Origin: Bacteroidota bacterium
GTDB lineage: Bacteria > Bacteroidota > Bacteroidia > Cytophagales > Spirosomataceae
DNA: 64,000 nt
Direction: 5' to 3'
Assembly: GCA_020161355.1 (NCBI GenBank)
Contig: JAIUOF010000001.1
Coordinates: forward strand, 620,001 to 684,000
Shown: positions 8,471-17,409 of the stretch, in pieces
Position numbering within the stretch: the first letter of the stretch is position 1
Layout: the number at the start of each line of letters is the position of its first letter
Made by a program: the position numbers and the translations under genes
The notes under the pieces: generated by a model
Database searches by the model: none
Seen by the model: only the letters and a program-made list of their open reading frames with translations
Told to the model about the DNA's origin: nothing

Positions 8471-10234
8471 ATGAAATTTAAAATAACTACGTTTCTTTTT
8501 ATTACCCTTATTATGAACTTGGCAGTGGCACAGAGGCAGGACAAAATTGTTGTTTATCAGATTTTTACACGATTATTTGCGAATCAAAACTTATCCAATC
8601 ATTTCAATGGCACACTTCAGCAAAACGGTACAACCAAATTTTCTGATATTAACCAAAATGCCCTGAAGTCATTAAAAGAGCTAGGAGCCAGCCACATTTG
8701 GTACACAGGCGTGATAGAACACGCCACCATGACCGATTTTAGTGAATTTGGAATTAAAGCCGACCATCCTCAAGTGGTAAAAGGTATTGCAGGCTCGCCA
8801 TATGCCATCAAAGATTATTATGATGTAAATCCCTATCTGGCCAATAATGTCAAAGACAGGATGAAAGAGTTTGAGGCTCTGATAAAAAGGACACATGATC
8901 TTGACCTGAAAGTTTTGGTTGATTTTGTGCCAAATCATGTGGCCCGGCAGTATAAGTCAGATGTAAAACCAAAAGAAATCAAAGATTTTGGCGAGAATGA
9001 TGAAAAATCAGGCGGTTTTTCAAATCAAAATAATTTTTATTACCTGAAAGATGCCCTTCAACTCCCTTCTGACATAAAACCTCCTGTTTCGTTTTCTGAA
9101 AATTACGCTGAAAACCCTGCAAAAGCCACGGGGAATGATGTCTTCTCGGCTCAACCCAATATCAATGATTGGTTTGAAACCATAAAACTCAATTATGGCG
9201 TTGATTATCTCAATAATCGAAGCCGGCATTTTGACCCTATTCCTGATACCTGGAATAAAATGTATGAAATTCTGGAATATTGGAGTCAAAAAGGCGTGGA
9301 TGGTTTCAGATGTGATATGGCCGAGATGGTTCCTGTTGAATTTTGGGGCTGGGTCATTCCAAAAATAAAAGCCAAATACCCAAATACGATTTTTATCGCT
9401 GAAATTTATAATCCCGGAGAATATGCCAATTATATTTTTAACGGAAAATTTGACTATTTGTATGATAAGGTAGGTTTGTATGATGCTTTGAGAAGGCTGA
9501 TTGAAGGTCATGGAAATGCGATGGACATCACGAATGTTTGGCAAAAAGAGTCAGGTGACTTTGCCAATCATATGTTAAGATTTCTTGAAAATCATGATGA
9601 GCAACGGATAGCTTCTGACTTTTTTGGAAAAAAACCGGAGTCTGCTTTTGCCGCCTGGATGCTATCAGCCACGCTGCATACCGGTCCGGTGATGGTTTAT
9701 TTTGGTCAGGAATTAGGGGTAAAACCCGACAAAGCTGAAGGTTTCCAGGGAAATGACGGCCGTACTACCATTTTTGATTTCTGGGGACTGCCGGAATTAC
9801 AGGATTGGATTGCAAAGGGGAAATTTAATAGCAAAAAAATAAAACCTGAGCAAAAAGCCATACGTGATTTTTATAAAAATTCATTGCATTTTGCGGTCAA
9901 AAATGAGGCAATTTCAAAAGGACAATTCCATGATTTACAATATCTTAATGCCTGGGGCAAATCTGAGGGTTATAATCAGGATAAACTGTACTCTTATTTG
10001 AGATTTACGGATGGGCAAATGTTACTTTTTGTCTATAATTTTGATTTAAATAATACAATAAATACAGAAATAAAGCTTCCAAAAGATCTGATTACAGATC
10101 GCTTCAAAGGTAAAAAATCAATAAAAGCCACGCAAAAATTCAATGGAAATGAGAAATTGAATATTAGTGTTGAATCATCTGAATTAAATGTTTCAATAGC
10201 ACCGAATTCATTTAAAATATTTGAACTTAAATAA
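8471..10234 (+). CDS. GH13 alpha-amylase family enzyme, exported
   Basis: A 587-aa protein. The start at 8471 gives a clean signal peptide, MKFKITTFLFITLIMNLAVAQ; the frame extends to 8381, but that part overlaps the promoter. The catalytic (beta/alpha)8 barrel starts at once (KIVVYQIFTRLFAN). GH13 regions: LVDFVPNHVAR, DGFRCDMAEM (nucleophile Asp about 282), FIAEIYNP (acid Glu about 311) and LENHDEQR (Asp about 376). There is a large insertion of about 60 residues after region I and a beta-sandwich C-domain at the end. Probable periplasmic or outer-membrane alpha-glucan hydrolase, co-transcribed with the sugar transporter 19 bases downstream. Confidence 0.88.
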   Translation: MKFKITTFLFITLIMNLAVAQRQDKIVVYQIFTRLFANQNLSNHFNGTLQQNGTTKFSDINQNALKSLKELGASHIWYTGVIEHATMTDFSEFGIKADHPQVVKGIAGSPYAIKDYYDVNPYLANNVKDRMKEFEALIKRTHDLDLKVLVDFVPNHVARQYKSDVKPKEIKDFGENDEKSGGFSNQNNFYYLKDALQLPSDIKPPVSFSENYAENPAKATGNDVFSAQPNINDWFETIKLNYGVDYLNNRSRHFDPIPDTWNKMYEILEYWSQKGVDGFRCDMAEMVPVEFWGWVIPKIKAKYPNTIFIAEIYNPGEYANYIFNGKFDYLYDKVGLYDALRRLIEGHGNAMDITNVWQKESGDFANHMLRFLENHDEQRIASDFFGKKPESAFAAWMLSATLHTGPVMVYFGQELGVKPDKAEGFQGNDGRTTIFDFWGLPELQDWIAKGKFNSKKIKPEQKAIRDFYKNSLHFAVKNEAISKGQFHDLQYLNAWGKSEGYNQDKLYSYLRFTDGQMLLFVYNFDLNNTINTEIKLPKDLITDRFKGKKSIKATQKFNGNEKLNISVESSELNVSIAPNSFKIFELK

Positions 10235-10253
10235 TACTTAAACCTTAAATACA

Positions 10254-11612
10254 ATGGCATCAGGAGGACAAATTAATGCTTCAGGAAAAAATAACAAACC
10301 GGCTCTTTCGGGAGCGGCAATATGGAATATGAGTCTGGGATTCCTCGGAATCCAGATGGGCTTTGCATTGCAAAATGGTAATGCCAGCCGTATTTTAATG
10401 AATTTCGGGGCCGATGTGCACGAGCTATCCTGGTTTTGGATCGTGGCACCACTAACTGGGATGATTGTACAGCCCATCATCGGGAAATGGAGCGATGGCA
10501 CCTGGACCAAACTTGGCAGAAGACGCCCATTCTTTCTGGTTGGAGCAGTTTTGGCAGCCATTGGCTTATTTATGATGCCCAATGCCGGCAGTTTTACAAA
10601 ATATTTGCCCGCATTGTGGTTTGGAGCAGGTTTTTTGATGATTATGGATGCATCATTCAACGTGGCCATGGAGCCTTTCAGAGCTTTGGTGGCGGATAAA
10701 TTAAATTCTGAGCAAAGAACCAGAGGGTATTCGATTCAAACGGTTCTGATTGGAGTTGGTGCTGTGGTGGGCTCCTGGCTTCCTTATGCACTGACCAACT
10801 GGTTTGGAATGAATCAGGAAACCGCTGCAGGACAAGTGCCTCAAAACGTAATCTGGTCGTTTATTATCGGTGGGGTGATATTATTGGGAAGTATCATCTG
10901 GACTATCACTTCTACCTCGGAGTATTCACCCGAAGAATTAAAAGCTTTCGGAGATGAACATGAAACCGAGGCTCCGAAATCTAATATTTTAGCAGATATT
11001 ATCGCCATGCCTAAAACAATGAAACAATTGGGTCTGGTGCAGTTTTTCTCCTGGTTTGGTTTATTTAGCATGTGGGTTTATACCACTTCAGCAGTTGCAC
11101 AGCATATTTACGGGCTTCCAACCGACGACCATTCCTCGGTGATGTTTAACAAAGCCGGTGACTGGGTGGGAATTATTTTCGGAGTTTATAATGGCGTTTC
11201 TGCCATTTATGCCTTCATTTTGCCAAAACTCGCTGCGAAAATTGGCCGTAAAAAAACACATGCATTTTCATTGGTTTGTGGAGCTATTGGATTGATTTCC
11301 ATATATTTTGCCCCAAATCCTGAGTTTTTGATTGTGTCAATGGTTGGTGTTGGAATGGCCTGGGGTAGTATCCTTGCCATGCCTTATGCCATTTTGGGAG
11401 GTGCCCTACCGGTACAAAAAATCGGGGTTTACATGGGTATTTTTAATCTTTTCATTACCATTCCTCAAATCCTGAATGCATTGGTAGGAGGACTATTCGT
11501 AAAATACCTGTTCAATGACCATGCTATTTATTCCTTGATTTTCGGTGGTATTTGTTTCTTACTGGCTGCAGTGAGTGTCAATTTTGTAGAAGATAAAGAC
11601 GAATTAAAATAA
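10254..11612 (+). CDS. MFS sugar transporter (SLC45/GPH-like)
   Basis: A 452-aa, roughly 12-helix inner-membrane transporter. Helix 2-3 loop motif GKWSDGTWTKLGRRRPFF corresponds to the RxGRRRP signature of SLC45/sucrose-type carriers. The repeat motif in the second half is KIGRKKTHAF. In Bacteroidota such genes accompany maltose phosphorylase and probably import maltose or maltooligosaccharides with protons; the substrate is inferred from neighbours. Coupled to the amylase gene and followed by a strong hairpin terminator. Confidence 0.85.
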   Translation: MASGGQINASGKNNKPALSGAAIWNMSLGFLGIQMGFALQNGNASRILMNFGADVHELSWFWIVAPLTGMIVQPIIGKWSDGTWTKLGRRRPFFLVGAVLAAIGLFMMPNAGSFTKYLPALWFGAGFLMIMDASFNVAMEPFRALVADKLNSEQRTRGYSIQTVLIGVGAVVGSWLPYALTNWFGMNQETAAGQVPQNVIWSFIIGGVILLGSIIWTITSTSEYSPEELKAFGDEHETEAPKSNILADIIAMPKTMKQLGLVQFFSWFGLFSMWVYTTSAVAQHIYGLPTDDHSSVMFNKAGDWVGIIFGVYNGVSAIYAFILPKLAAKIGRKKTHAFSLVCGAIGLISIYFAPNPEFLIVSMVGVGMAWGSILAMPYAILGGALPVQKIGVYMGIFNLFITIPQILNALVGGLFVKYLFNDHAIYSLIFGGICFLLAAVSVNFVEDKDELK

Positions 11613-11626
11613 TAAAAATTCTCTTC

Positions 11627-11670
11627 AAAACACCTTCAATTTTCGAAATTGGAGGTGTTTTTGTTTTTTT
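11627..11670 (+). terminator. Intrinsic terminator after the sugar transporter (bidirectional)
   Basis: AACACCTTCAATTT pairs with AAATTGGAGGTGTT (one G-T pair) around a short CG loop, followed by a run rich in T. It ends the rightward operon and overlaps the last codons of the small leftward gene at 11636, so it may serve both strands. Confidence 0.75.
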
Positions 11671-11836
11671 CGAGCTCAATAACTCTTTTCATCAATAACT
11701 CCCTTTCATTTTCTGAAGCTTCAAAAAGTCTTTTATAATTGTACAATTGCTCCTTGAGGTGTTCAATTTCATTATTTTTTGCCGGACATTCATTTCCAAA
11801 CCAAAACTGCTTGAAGGCATCTAAATTTAGTAGCAT
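11636..11836 (-). CDS. Small coiled-coil protein of the regulator trio
   Basis: A 66-aa protein. After an N-terminal LDAFKQFWFG segment, almost all of it (about residues 20-58, NEIEHLKEQLYNYKRLF... MKRVIELEK) is a predicted coiled coil. Its ATG overlaps the stop of the upstream HTH gene (TAATG), so the two are probably translationally coupled. It resembles the coiled-coil tail of the divergent regulator at 12131 in style, not in exact sequence. No function is recognised; a dimerisation or adaptor role is a guess. Confidence 0.6.
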   Translation of the reverse strand: MLLNLDAFKQFWFGNECPAKNNEIEHLKEQLYNYKRLFEASENERELLMKRVIELEKNKNTSNFEN

Positions 11837-12045
11837 TATTTTGTAAATATTTTTTTATTAAATTCGATTATCATTTTGGCGGCATCGATGACTTCCTGAT
11901 TATGAAGCGTTTGATAGATTAGCGTTTTCCTTACGGTATCATAGCTTTTGCCGCTCATTATTTTTATTTTCATCAAATCTCCTCTCGTGAATTTTTCCTC
12001 AAATCTTAAGTTTCTTTTTGTGGAAGTATTGTACTTTTGTTTCAT
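11836..12045 (-). CDS. Small HTH-like protein (Cro-like)
   Basis: A 69-aa basic protein. FTRGDLMKIKIMSGKSYDTV followed by RKTLIYQTLHNQEVIDAAKMI has the layout of a helix-turn-helix: helix, SGKSYDTV turn, recognition helix, and an ending like the 'EEIIEAAKKII' tail of Bacteroidota XRE-type regulators. Divergent to the CI-like regulator at 12131, with an 85-base shared region that contains a palindrome. This arrangement recalls a phage cI/cro switch. Function inferred from size, context and motif only. Confidence 0.6.
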   Translation of the reverse strand: MKQKYNTSTKRNLRFEEKFTRGDLMKIKIMSGKSYDTVRKTLIYQTLHNQEVIDAAKMIIEFNKKIFTK

Positions 12046-12091
12046 TGTAGTAGTAAGTAGTTAATATTTGATAATATATATAGACTTTTTT

Positions 12092-12113
12092 CTACAAAAG
12101 TAATACTTTGTAG
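12092..12113. promoter_or_regulatory. Imperfect palindrome / putative operator between divergent regulators
   Basis: CTACAAA and TTTGTAG are perfect 7-bp inverted arms separated by 8 bases. Read on the minus strand, the left half also contains TACTTTTG (12095-12102), an exact TAnnTTTG -7 element for the leftward HTH gene. An operator overlapping that promoter fits autoregulation by either HTH protein (inference). Confidence 0.5.
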
Positions 12114-12130
12114 ATTTTTTTCATTATTTT

Positions 12131-12472
12131 ATGCTTGAAAGGTTAAAAGAATTCATAGTTTATAAAAATTTTAGCATAAGGAAGTTTGAAACTTTTCTTG
12201 AAATAGGCAATGGAACCATTTCCCGTGCCATCAAACACAACAAAGAAATAGGTAGTGATAAAATAGCCAAAATCTGTGAACTATTCCCCGAGCTTAACCC
12301 GATTTGGCTCATCACAGGTCGTGGTCAAATGCTAAATACTTCAGAAACGAATATTTTGAATGAACCTGAAGAAGTATATGGATTGGACAAAAACGTAGAA
12401 CAACTTTTGGAAATCATTGAGCTACAAAAATTTAAGATCAGAAAACTGGAGGAAGAGTTGAAAAAGAAATAA
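12131..12472 (+). CDS. CI/XRE-like transcriptional regulator with coiled-coil tail
   Basis: A 113-aa protein. The N-terminal HTH (about residues 1-60: SIRKFETFLEIGNGTISRAI, then SDKIAKICELFPELNPIWLI) ends in the TGRGQML motif typical of phage-type regulators in Bacteroidota. The C-terminal 30 residues (EQLLEIIELQKFKIRKLEEE) form a coiled coil. It lacks the peptidase domain of full LexA/CI repressors. Stands alone between a sugar transporter and leuS, divergent to two small genes. Probably a remnant or domesticated phage switch. Target unknown. Confidence 0.75.
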   Translation: MLERLKEFIVYKNFSIRKFETFLEIGNGTISRAIKHNKEIGSDKIAKICELFPELNPIWLITGRGQMLNTSETNILNEPEEVYGLDKNVEQLLEIIELQKFKIRKLEEELKKK

Positions 12473-12537
12473 ACGTTTTTCAATTCATTAAGTGGACCAA
12501 AAACCAGTTCAATTAGCAAAATCTGATATAAAATCGC

Positions 12538-12545
12538 TATTTTTG
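12538..12545 (+). promoter_or_regulatory. Candidate -7 element for leuS
   Basis: TATTTTTG fits TAnnTTTG and lies 26 bases before the leuS ATG. No convincing -33 element seen. Confidence 0.45.
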
Positions 12546-12571
12546 CGGAAATTTTTAGATAAAACGCAAGA

Positions 12572-15529
12572 ATGGCAGAATACAGACACCGTGAGATAGA
12601 AAAAAAATGGCAGCAATATTGGGAAGATAAACAAACCAATAAGGTTGAAATCGACACCACAAAACCTAAATGTTATGTGTTAGACATGTTTCCTTACCCA
12701 TCGGGTGCAGGATTACACGTCGGTCACCCACTCGGCTACATCGCTTCTGACATTTATTCCAGATACAAAAAACTAAAGGGCTTCAATGTGTTGCATCCAA
12801 TGGGATTTGACTCGTTTGGTTTGCCTGCTGAGCAATACGCCATTCAGACCGGGCAACATCCGGCCATTACGACCGAAAAGAACATTGAGACCTATATCAA
12901 ACAGCTCAAAAATATTGGATTTTGCTATGACTGGTCACGGGAAGTAAGAACTTCGGATCCCTCCTACTACAAATGGACCCAGTGGATTTTCATGGAGCTT
13001 TTCAATGCCTGGTACAACAAAGAAACCGACAAAGCTGAAAAAATAGAGACACTTTATGAGTTATTCTCAAAAGGAGGCTCAAAAGCCGCCAAAGCTGCCT
13101 GTGAGGAAGATTTACCAATATTTAGTGCTGAAGAATGGAATAGCTGGTCTGCCGAAAAACAATATGAAGTTTCCTTAGATTATCGTCTGACCTATCTCGC
13201 TGAATCTGTGGTGAATTTCTGCCCCGAGTTGGGTATGGTTTTATCGAACGACGAGGTGAAGGACGGTGTTTCGGAACGTGGAGGTTATCCGGTAATTCAG
13301 AAAAAAATGAGTCAGTGGATGATGCGTATCACCGCCTATGCCGACAGATTGATCAACGGACTCGACACCATCGATTGGTCAGAATCATTGAAAGACCAGC
13401 AACGCAATTGGATTGGCCGGTCAAATGGTGCTTCTGTGAAATTTGCAGTGGAAAATTCTGACAAAAAAATTGAGGTCTTTACTACGAGAATCGACACTAT
13501 TTATGGGGTAACATTTCTGGTTTTGGCTCCTGAGCATGAATGGGTGGCTGAGCTAACAACCAATGAACAGAAATCTGCTATAGACAACTATATCACCGAA
13601 ACCCAAAAACGCTCCGAATTGGATCGTATGGCCGATGTGAAGACGGTTTCCGGAGCATTTACAGGTTCATATTGTATCAATCCGTTCAATGGAGAAAGGG
13701 TGCCTATCTGGATCGCAGATTACGTTTTGGCCGGCTATGGAACCGGTGCGGTGATGGCAGTGCCATCAGGAGACCAACGTGACTGGAATTTTGCTACGCA
13801 TTTTAACCTGCCAATTATTCAAATATTGGATACTCAGCAAGACATTGAAAATCAAGCTGATGCCACCAAAGAAGGGAAATATATCAATTCGGGAATGATC
13901 AATGGCCTGGATTACAAAGAAGGAACAGCCAAATTGATTGAATATCTGGAAGCGAATGGTATCGGAAAAGGAAAAGTAAATTTCCGTCTGAGAGATGCGG
14001 TTTTTGCCAGACAAAGATACTGGGGTGAGCCAGTTCCGGTTTATTTCAAGAAAAATGCTGATGGCAAAGATATTCCACATCTGGTAGATAAAAAGGATTT
14101 GCCTTTGATATTGCCAGAAATCGACAAATACCAGCCGACCGAAACCGGCGAACCGCCACTGGGACGAGCCAAAAACTGGAATTATACACCGGAAGGTTCA
14201 ACCGAGGCTTATCCATTGGAAATGAGCACCATGCCAGGCTGGGCTGGTAGCAGCTGGTATTGGTTCCGGTATATGGATGCCAACAATTCCGATGATTTTG
14301 CCTCAAAAGAAGCCATAGGCTATTGGAAAGATATTGATTTGTATTTGGGTGGAACGGAGCATGCAACCGGGCACTTGTTGTACAGCCGTTTCTGGAACAA
14401 AGTTTTGAAAGATCTGGGTCATGTACAGGAAGAAGAATTTGCCAAAAAACTGATTAATCAGGGGATGATTAATGGGGTTTCTGAGAAAATTTATCGTTTA
14501 AAAATAGGTACCAATATCATCAGAATTCCATCACCAGAGAATCTTGAGTACGGTCATCCAAAAACTAAATTTCCAACCAATGAAGCTTTATATGTATTTT
14601 ATAGTTCCGAAACAATTGGTGATAATCTGAAAGATAGCGATGATTACATAAAAACTAACGTTGATATTAGACTTGTTAATAACAATGTTTTAGATATACC
14701 TAAATACATTTCTCAATCAAATTATCTTAATCCAACAAATTGTATATTTATAAACAAGGCTGGTTACTGGTTTGATAATAAATATGTTAACTCTGCAGGC
14801 GTTGATAATTATCCAAGTGATTTTAAGACAATTTCTGAAGTTGAAAAAATGTCCAAATCAAAATACAATGTGGTCAATCCGGATGATTTGGTGGAAAGAT
14901 ACGGTGCGGATACTTTGAGGCTATATGAAATGTTTTTGGGTCCATTGACCGAATCAAAACCATGGGATACCAGAGGGATTGAAGGTACCAACCGCTTTTT
15001 AAGGAAATTCTGGAGGTTATTTTTTGACCAAAACGGCAAATATTTAGTTTCAGATGCAGAACCGACAAAAGAGGAATTAAAATCATTGCACAAAACCATC
15101 AAAAAGGTAGAAGAAGATGTAGAAAACTTCTCTTTCAACACTTCGGTGAGTACATTCATGATCTGTGTAAATGAATTGACTGATTTGAAATGCCATAAGA
15201 AAGCGATTTTGAGTGAATTGCTGGTAATCATTTCTCCTTATGCTCCCCATATCGCCGAAGAGCTTTGGAGCTTGATTGGCAATACGGAAAGTATCTCCCT
15301 ACAGCAGTTCCCGAAATGGAATCCTGAATATTTGGTAGAGGATAGCTTTGAATATCCTGTGCAAGTCAATGGAAAAGTGAGAGTTAATCTAAATTTCCCT
15401 GCTGATATTAGCAAAGAAGATATCGAAAAGGCTGTACTGGCTAATGAGCAGGTAATCAAATGGATGGAAGGCAAACCCTTGAAAAAAATCATTGTGGTTC
15501 CTAAAAGAATCGTCAATGTAGTGATTTGA
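12572..15529 (+). CDS. leuS: Leucyl-tRNA synthetase
   Basis: A 985-aa class I aminoacyl-tRNA synthetase. It has the HIGH motif in SGAGLHVGHPLGY (about residue 48), the CP1 editing domain around VFTTRIDTIYGVTF and GTGAVMAVPSGDQRDWNFA, the catalytic WAGSSWYWFRYMD segment, KMSKS in EKMSKSKYNVVNPDD and a C-terminal anticodon-binding domain. The Bacteroidota-type insert (KGGSKAAKAACEEDLP) is present near residue 170. The segment just before KMSKS (about 14480-14850), which is the leucine-specific domain region, is far more AT-rich than the rest of the gene and looks longer than usual. Monocistronic, with its own terminator. Confidence 0.97.
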   Translation: MAEYRHREIEKKWQQYWEDKQTNKVEIDTTKPKCYVLDMFPYPSGAGLHVGHPLGYIASDIYSRYKKLKGFNVLHPMGFDSFGLPAEQYAIQTGQHPAITTEKNIETYIKQLKNIGFCYDWSREVRTSDPSYYKWTQWIFMELFNAWYNKETDKAEKIETLYELFSKGGSKAAKAACEEDLPIFSAEEWNSWSAEKQYEVSLDYRLTYLAESVVNFCPELGMVLSNDEVKDGVSERGGYPVIQKKMSQWMMRITAYADRLINGLDTIDWSESLKDQQRNWIGRSNGASVKFAVENSDKKIEVFTTRIDTIYGVTFLVLAPEHEWVAELTTNEQKSAIDNYITETQKRSELDRMADVKTVSGAFTGSYCINPFNGERVPIWIADYVLAGYGTGAVMAVPSGDQRDWNFATHFNLPIIQILDTQQDIENQADATKEGKYINSGMINGLDYKEGTAKLIEYLEANGIGKGKVNFRLRDAVFARQRYWGEPVPVYFKKNADGKDIPHLVDKKDLPLILPEIDKYQPTETGEPPLGRAKNWNYTPEGSTEAYPLEMSTMPGWAGSSWYWFRYMDANNSDDFASKEAIGYWKDIDLYLGGTEHATGHLLYSRFWNKVLKDLGHVQEEEFAKKLINQGMINGVSEKIYRLKIGTNIIRIPSPENLEYGHPKTKFPTNEALYVFYSSETIGDNLKDSDDYIKTNVDIRLVNNNVLDIPKYISQSNYLNPTNCIFINKAGYWFDNKYVNSAGVDNYPSDFKTISEVEKMSKSKYNVVNPDDLVERYGADTLRLYEMFLGPLTESKPWDTRGIEGTNRFLRKFWRLFFDQNGKYLVSDAEPTKEELKSLHKTIKKVEEDVENFSFNTSVSTFMICVNELTDLKCHKKAILSELLVIISPYAPHIAEELWSLIGNTESISLQQFPKWNPEYLVEDSFEYPVQVNGKVRVNLNFPADISKEDIEKAVLANEQVIKWMEGKPLKKIIVVPKRIVNVVI

Positions 15530-15554
15530 TATTTCAATAATAACCGAATTATTA

Positions 15555-15586
15555 AAAAAGCCTGGGAGAAACTCTCAGGCTTTTGT
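15555..15586 (+). terminator. Intrinsic terminator after leuS
   Basis: AAAAGCCTGGGAG / CTCTCAGGCTTTT stem (one G-T pair) with an AAA loop, followed by T-rich sequence, 26 bases after the leuS stop. Confidence 0.8.
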
Positions 15587-15615
15587 TGTATTATTAACTA
15601 TTAACATTCTAAAAA

Positions 15616-17316
15616 TCAAATACTAACGCTGGTTACCGTTGAAGTAATTGTAAAAGTACCTTTTTCGGCACCACCGCTATAAACTCCACCTGAATAAAGG
15701 CCTCCGTTCAATGTTCCTGTGGAAGTACCTCCGGTACTGATAGTATAAGTTGTTCCTTTTACAAGCTCAGCCGCTGAAAAAACTATTCCTATATATTTTC
15801 TGGCCGGTTTAAATGTCACCAGAGAATTTCCTTTATCATCTTTGATATGAAACAGGGTTTCAGCTGCATTTTGAGACTTAAACGTGAGTTTCAAAGAATT
15901 TTGCTTGGAAGAAGTACTCGGAGCCTGAAACATCTGAGTTCCCGGTGCTGATGCCAGGAGGATTCCTCCCGAGATATTGAAGGTACCGTTGTAATCTATG
16001 GGTACTTCCGGACTGGAATTAGGCCCATGGGCAATTACGGTGCCACCAGTTTGAACCATGCTGCCGTTGCTATCCAAAGGATCACCCGCTGAGCCGTTAA
16101 GGACAATGTATCCTCCGTTTATGGTTAATATTGCTCCATCGTTTTGTTCTGTTCTGTTTCCTGCGGTGGCATTGAGGCAGTCGTTGCTTGATACTATACT
16201 CATATTACCATCATCAATCGTAATAAATTTTGCCTCGACTCCTTCATAGGCTTTAGTGATATTAATGGTTCCTTTTTTTATCACCACCTCATTGTCGGCG
16301 TGAATGCCATCATCAGCCGAAGAAACTTCATATACACCATCAAAAAAGGAAACTTTAGTATTGGAGTGAATACCATCATCGGCAGAATTAATGGTAAAAC
16401 TACCGTTTAAGGCTACTGAAGTCAGACCTTTTATTCCTTTTGCAGACAGCGTTGCTGCCACAGTTTTACTGCTACCACCACCACTCGTAATATTAAAATT
16501 TCCTCCGGTAATGTTTACATTGGTTTGAGCACTTATTCCATCACCTCCGGAAGTTATTTTGAATGAACCGTCTTCTATACCAATATAACCAAATTCAGTA
16601 TCTGTTTCGTTGTCGGATTTCAGGCCATCACCACCGGCATTTACATTAAAATTTCCTCCTCTTATTACCAAAAAATCTTTTCCTCTGATACCATCATCAA
16701 CTGCATTTACAGTGATATTCCCATTTTTTATCACCAAGCCATCCTTACTGGCAATACCGTCAGCAAACTTTCCGGTTACAGTAAGATTTCCTGTTCCCAT
16801 TATTGCAGTGTAGGTTTGGCTATAAAATGCTGCATTTTGTCCTTCTGAAACATCAGAATAAGTGGAAGCATCTGTCAGAACATTATTGGTACCTTCCGCC
16901 AGTACCACAATCACTTTTTCAGCATTATCAAGAAATAAAGGAGAACTTTTTGCAGAAGTCACATTTACACCATTCAGAATAACTCTTACTAAGTTTTTAT
17001 CATCGGTGCTCACAACGATTTGCCCGTTTGTCAAAGTACCCGAAATCTTATAAGTACCTGCCGATGAAATTTTCAAAATTCCATTAGAAATACTAGCACC
17101 GGTTCCGTTCACAGTGCCACTTGTGCCATTCAGTGTAATTACTTTCTCGTCTGCGGCATTCCAGGAATAATCTGAGGCCAATTCCATGTTTTCGAGGGCA
17201 TTGACTTCATCCTGTGTATCTGAAGAGTCATCAGGTGTAATATCACTGTCTTTTTTGCAGGAAAAAATAAATTGGGCTAATAATAAGGTGGTTAACAAGA
17301 CTTTAATTTTGGACAT
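15616..17316 (-). CDS. DUF4353-type carbohydrate-binding lipoprotein (beta-helix-like)
   Basis: A 566-aa lipoprotein. The chosen start gives MSKIKVLLTTLLLAQFIFSC, with a lipobox (IFSC) and an acidic linker (DSDITPDDSS). The body is a long series of short Gly/Asn-rich turns such as DGIASKDGLVIKNGNITV, GDGLKS, DGISAQTNV and DDGIHSNTKV, the pattern of a right-handed parallel beta-helix and of the 'carbohydrate-binding domain-containing protein' family DUF4353. Expected on the cell surface or in the periplasm. The frame extends upstream to 17373 without signal-peptide character. The ligand is unknown. Confidence 0.8.
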   Translation of the reverse strand: MSKIKVLLTTLLLAQFIFSCKKDSDITPDDSSDTQDEVNALENMELASDYSWNAADEKVITLNGTSGTVNGTGASISNGILKISSAGTYKISGTLTNGQIVVSTDDKNLVRVILNGVNVTSAKSSPLFLDNAEKVIVVLAEGTNNVLTDASTYSDVSEGQNAAFYSQTYTAIMGTGNLTVTGKFADGIASKDGLVIKNGNITVNAVDDGIRGKDFLVIRGGNFNVNAGGDGLKSDNETDTEFGYIGIEDGSFKITSGGDGISAQTNVNITGGNFNITSGGGSSKTVAATLSAKGIKGLTSVALNGSFTINSADDGIHSNTKVSFFDGVYEVSSADDGIHADNEVVIKKGTINITKAYEGVEAKFITIDDGNMSIVSSNDCLNATAGNRTEQNDGAILTINGGYIVLNGSAGDPLDSNGSMVQTGGTVIAHGPNSSPEVPIDYNGTFNISGGILLASAPGTQMFQAPSTSSKQNSLKLTFKSQNAAETLFHIKDDKGNSLVTFKPARKYIGIVFSAAELVKGTTYTISTGGTSTGTLNGGLYSGGVYSGGAEKGTFTITSTVTSVSI

Positions 17317-17409
17317 TATCAAATATTGGTAAAATGCGTTATAAAAAAACAGTTTGAAAACTGTAATAATCAATACGCACCTTACCCAAATATTGTTGCC
17401 TAAAATTTG

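Noticed and set aside
9020..9544. Long antisense frame inside the second amylase gene
   Set aside because: Antisense shadow of a clear GH13 gene with all four catalytic regions on the other strand.
11636..12472. Prophage
   Set aside because: Only regulator-like genes are present; no integrase, structural or lysis genes flank them.
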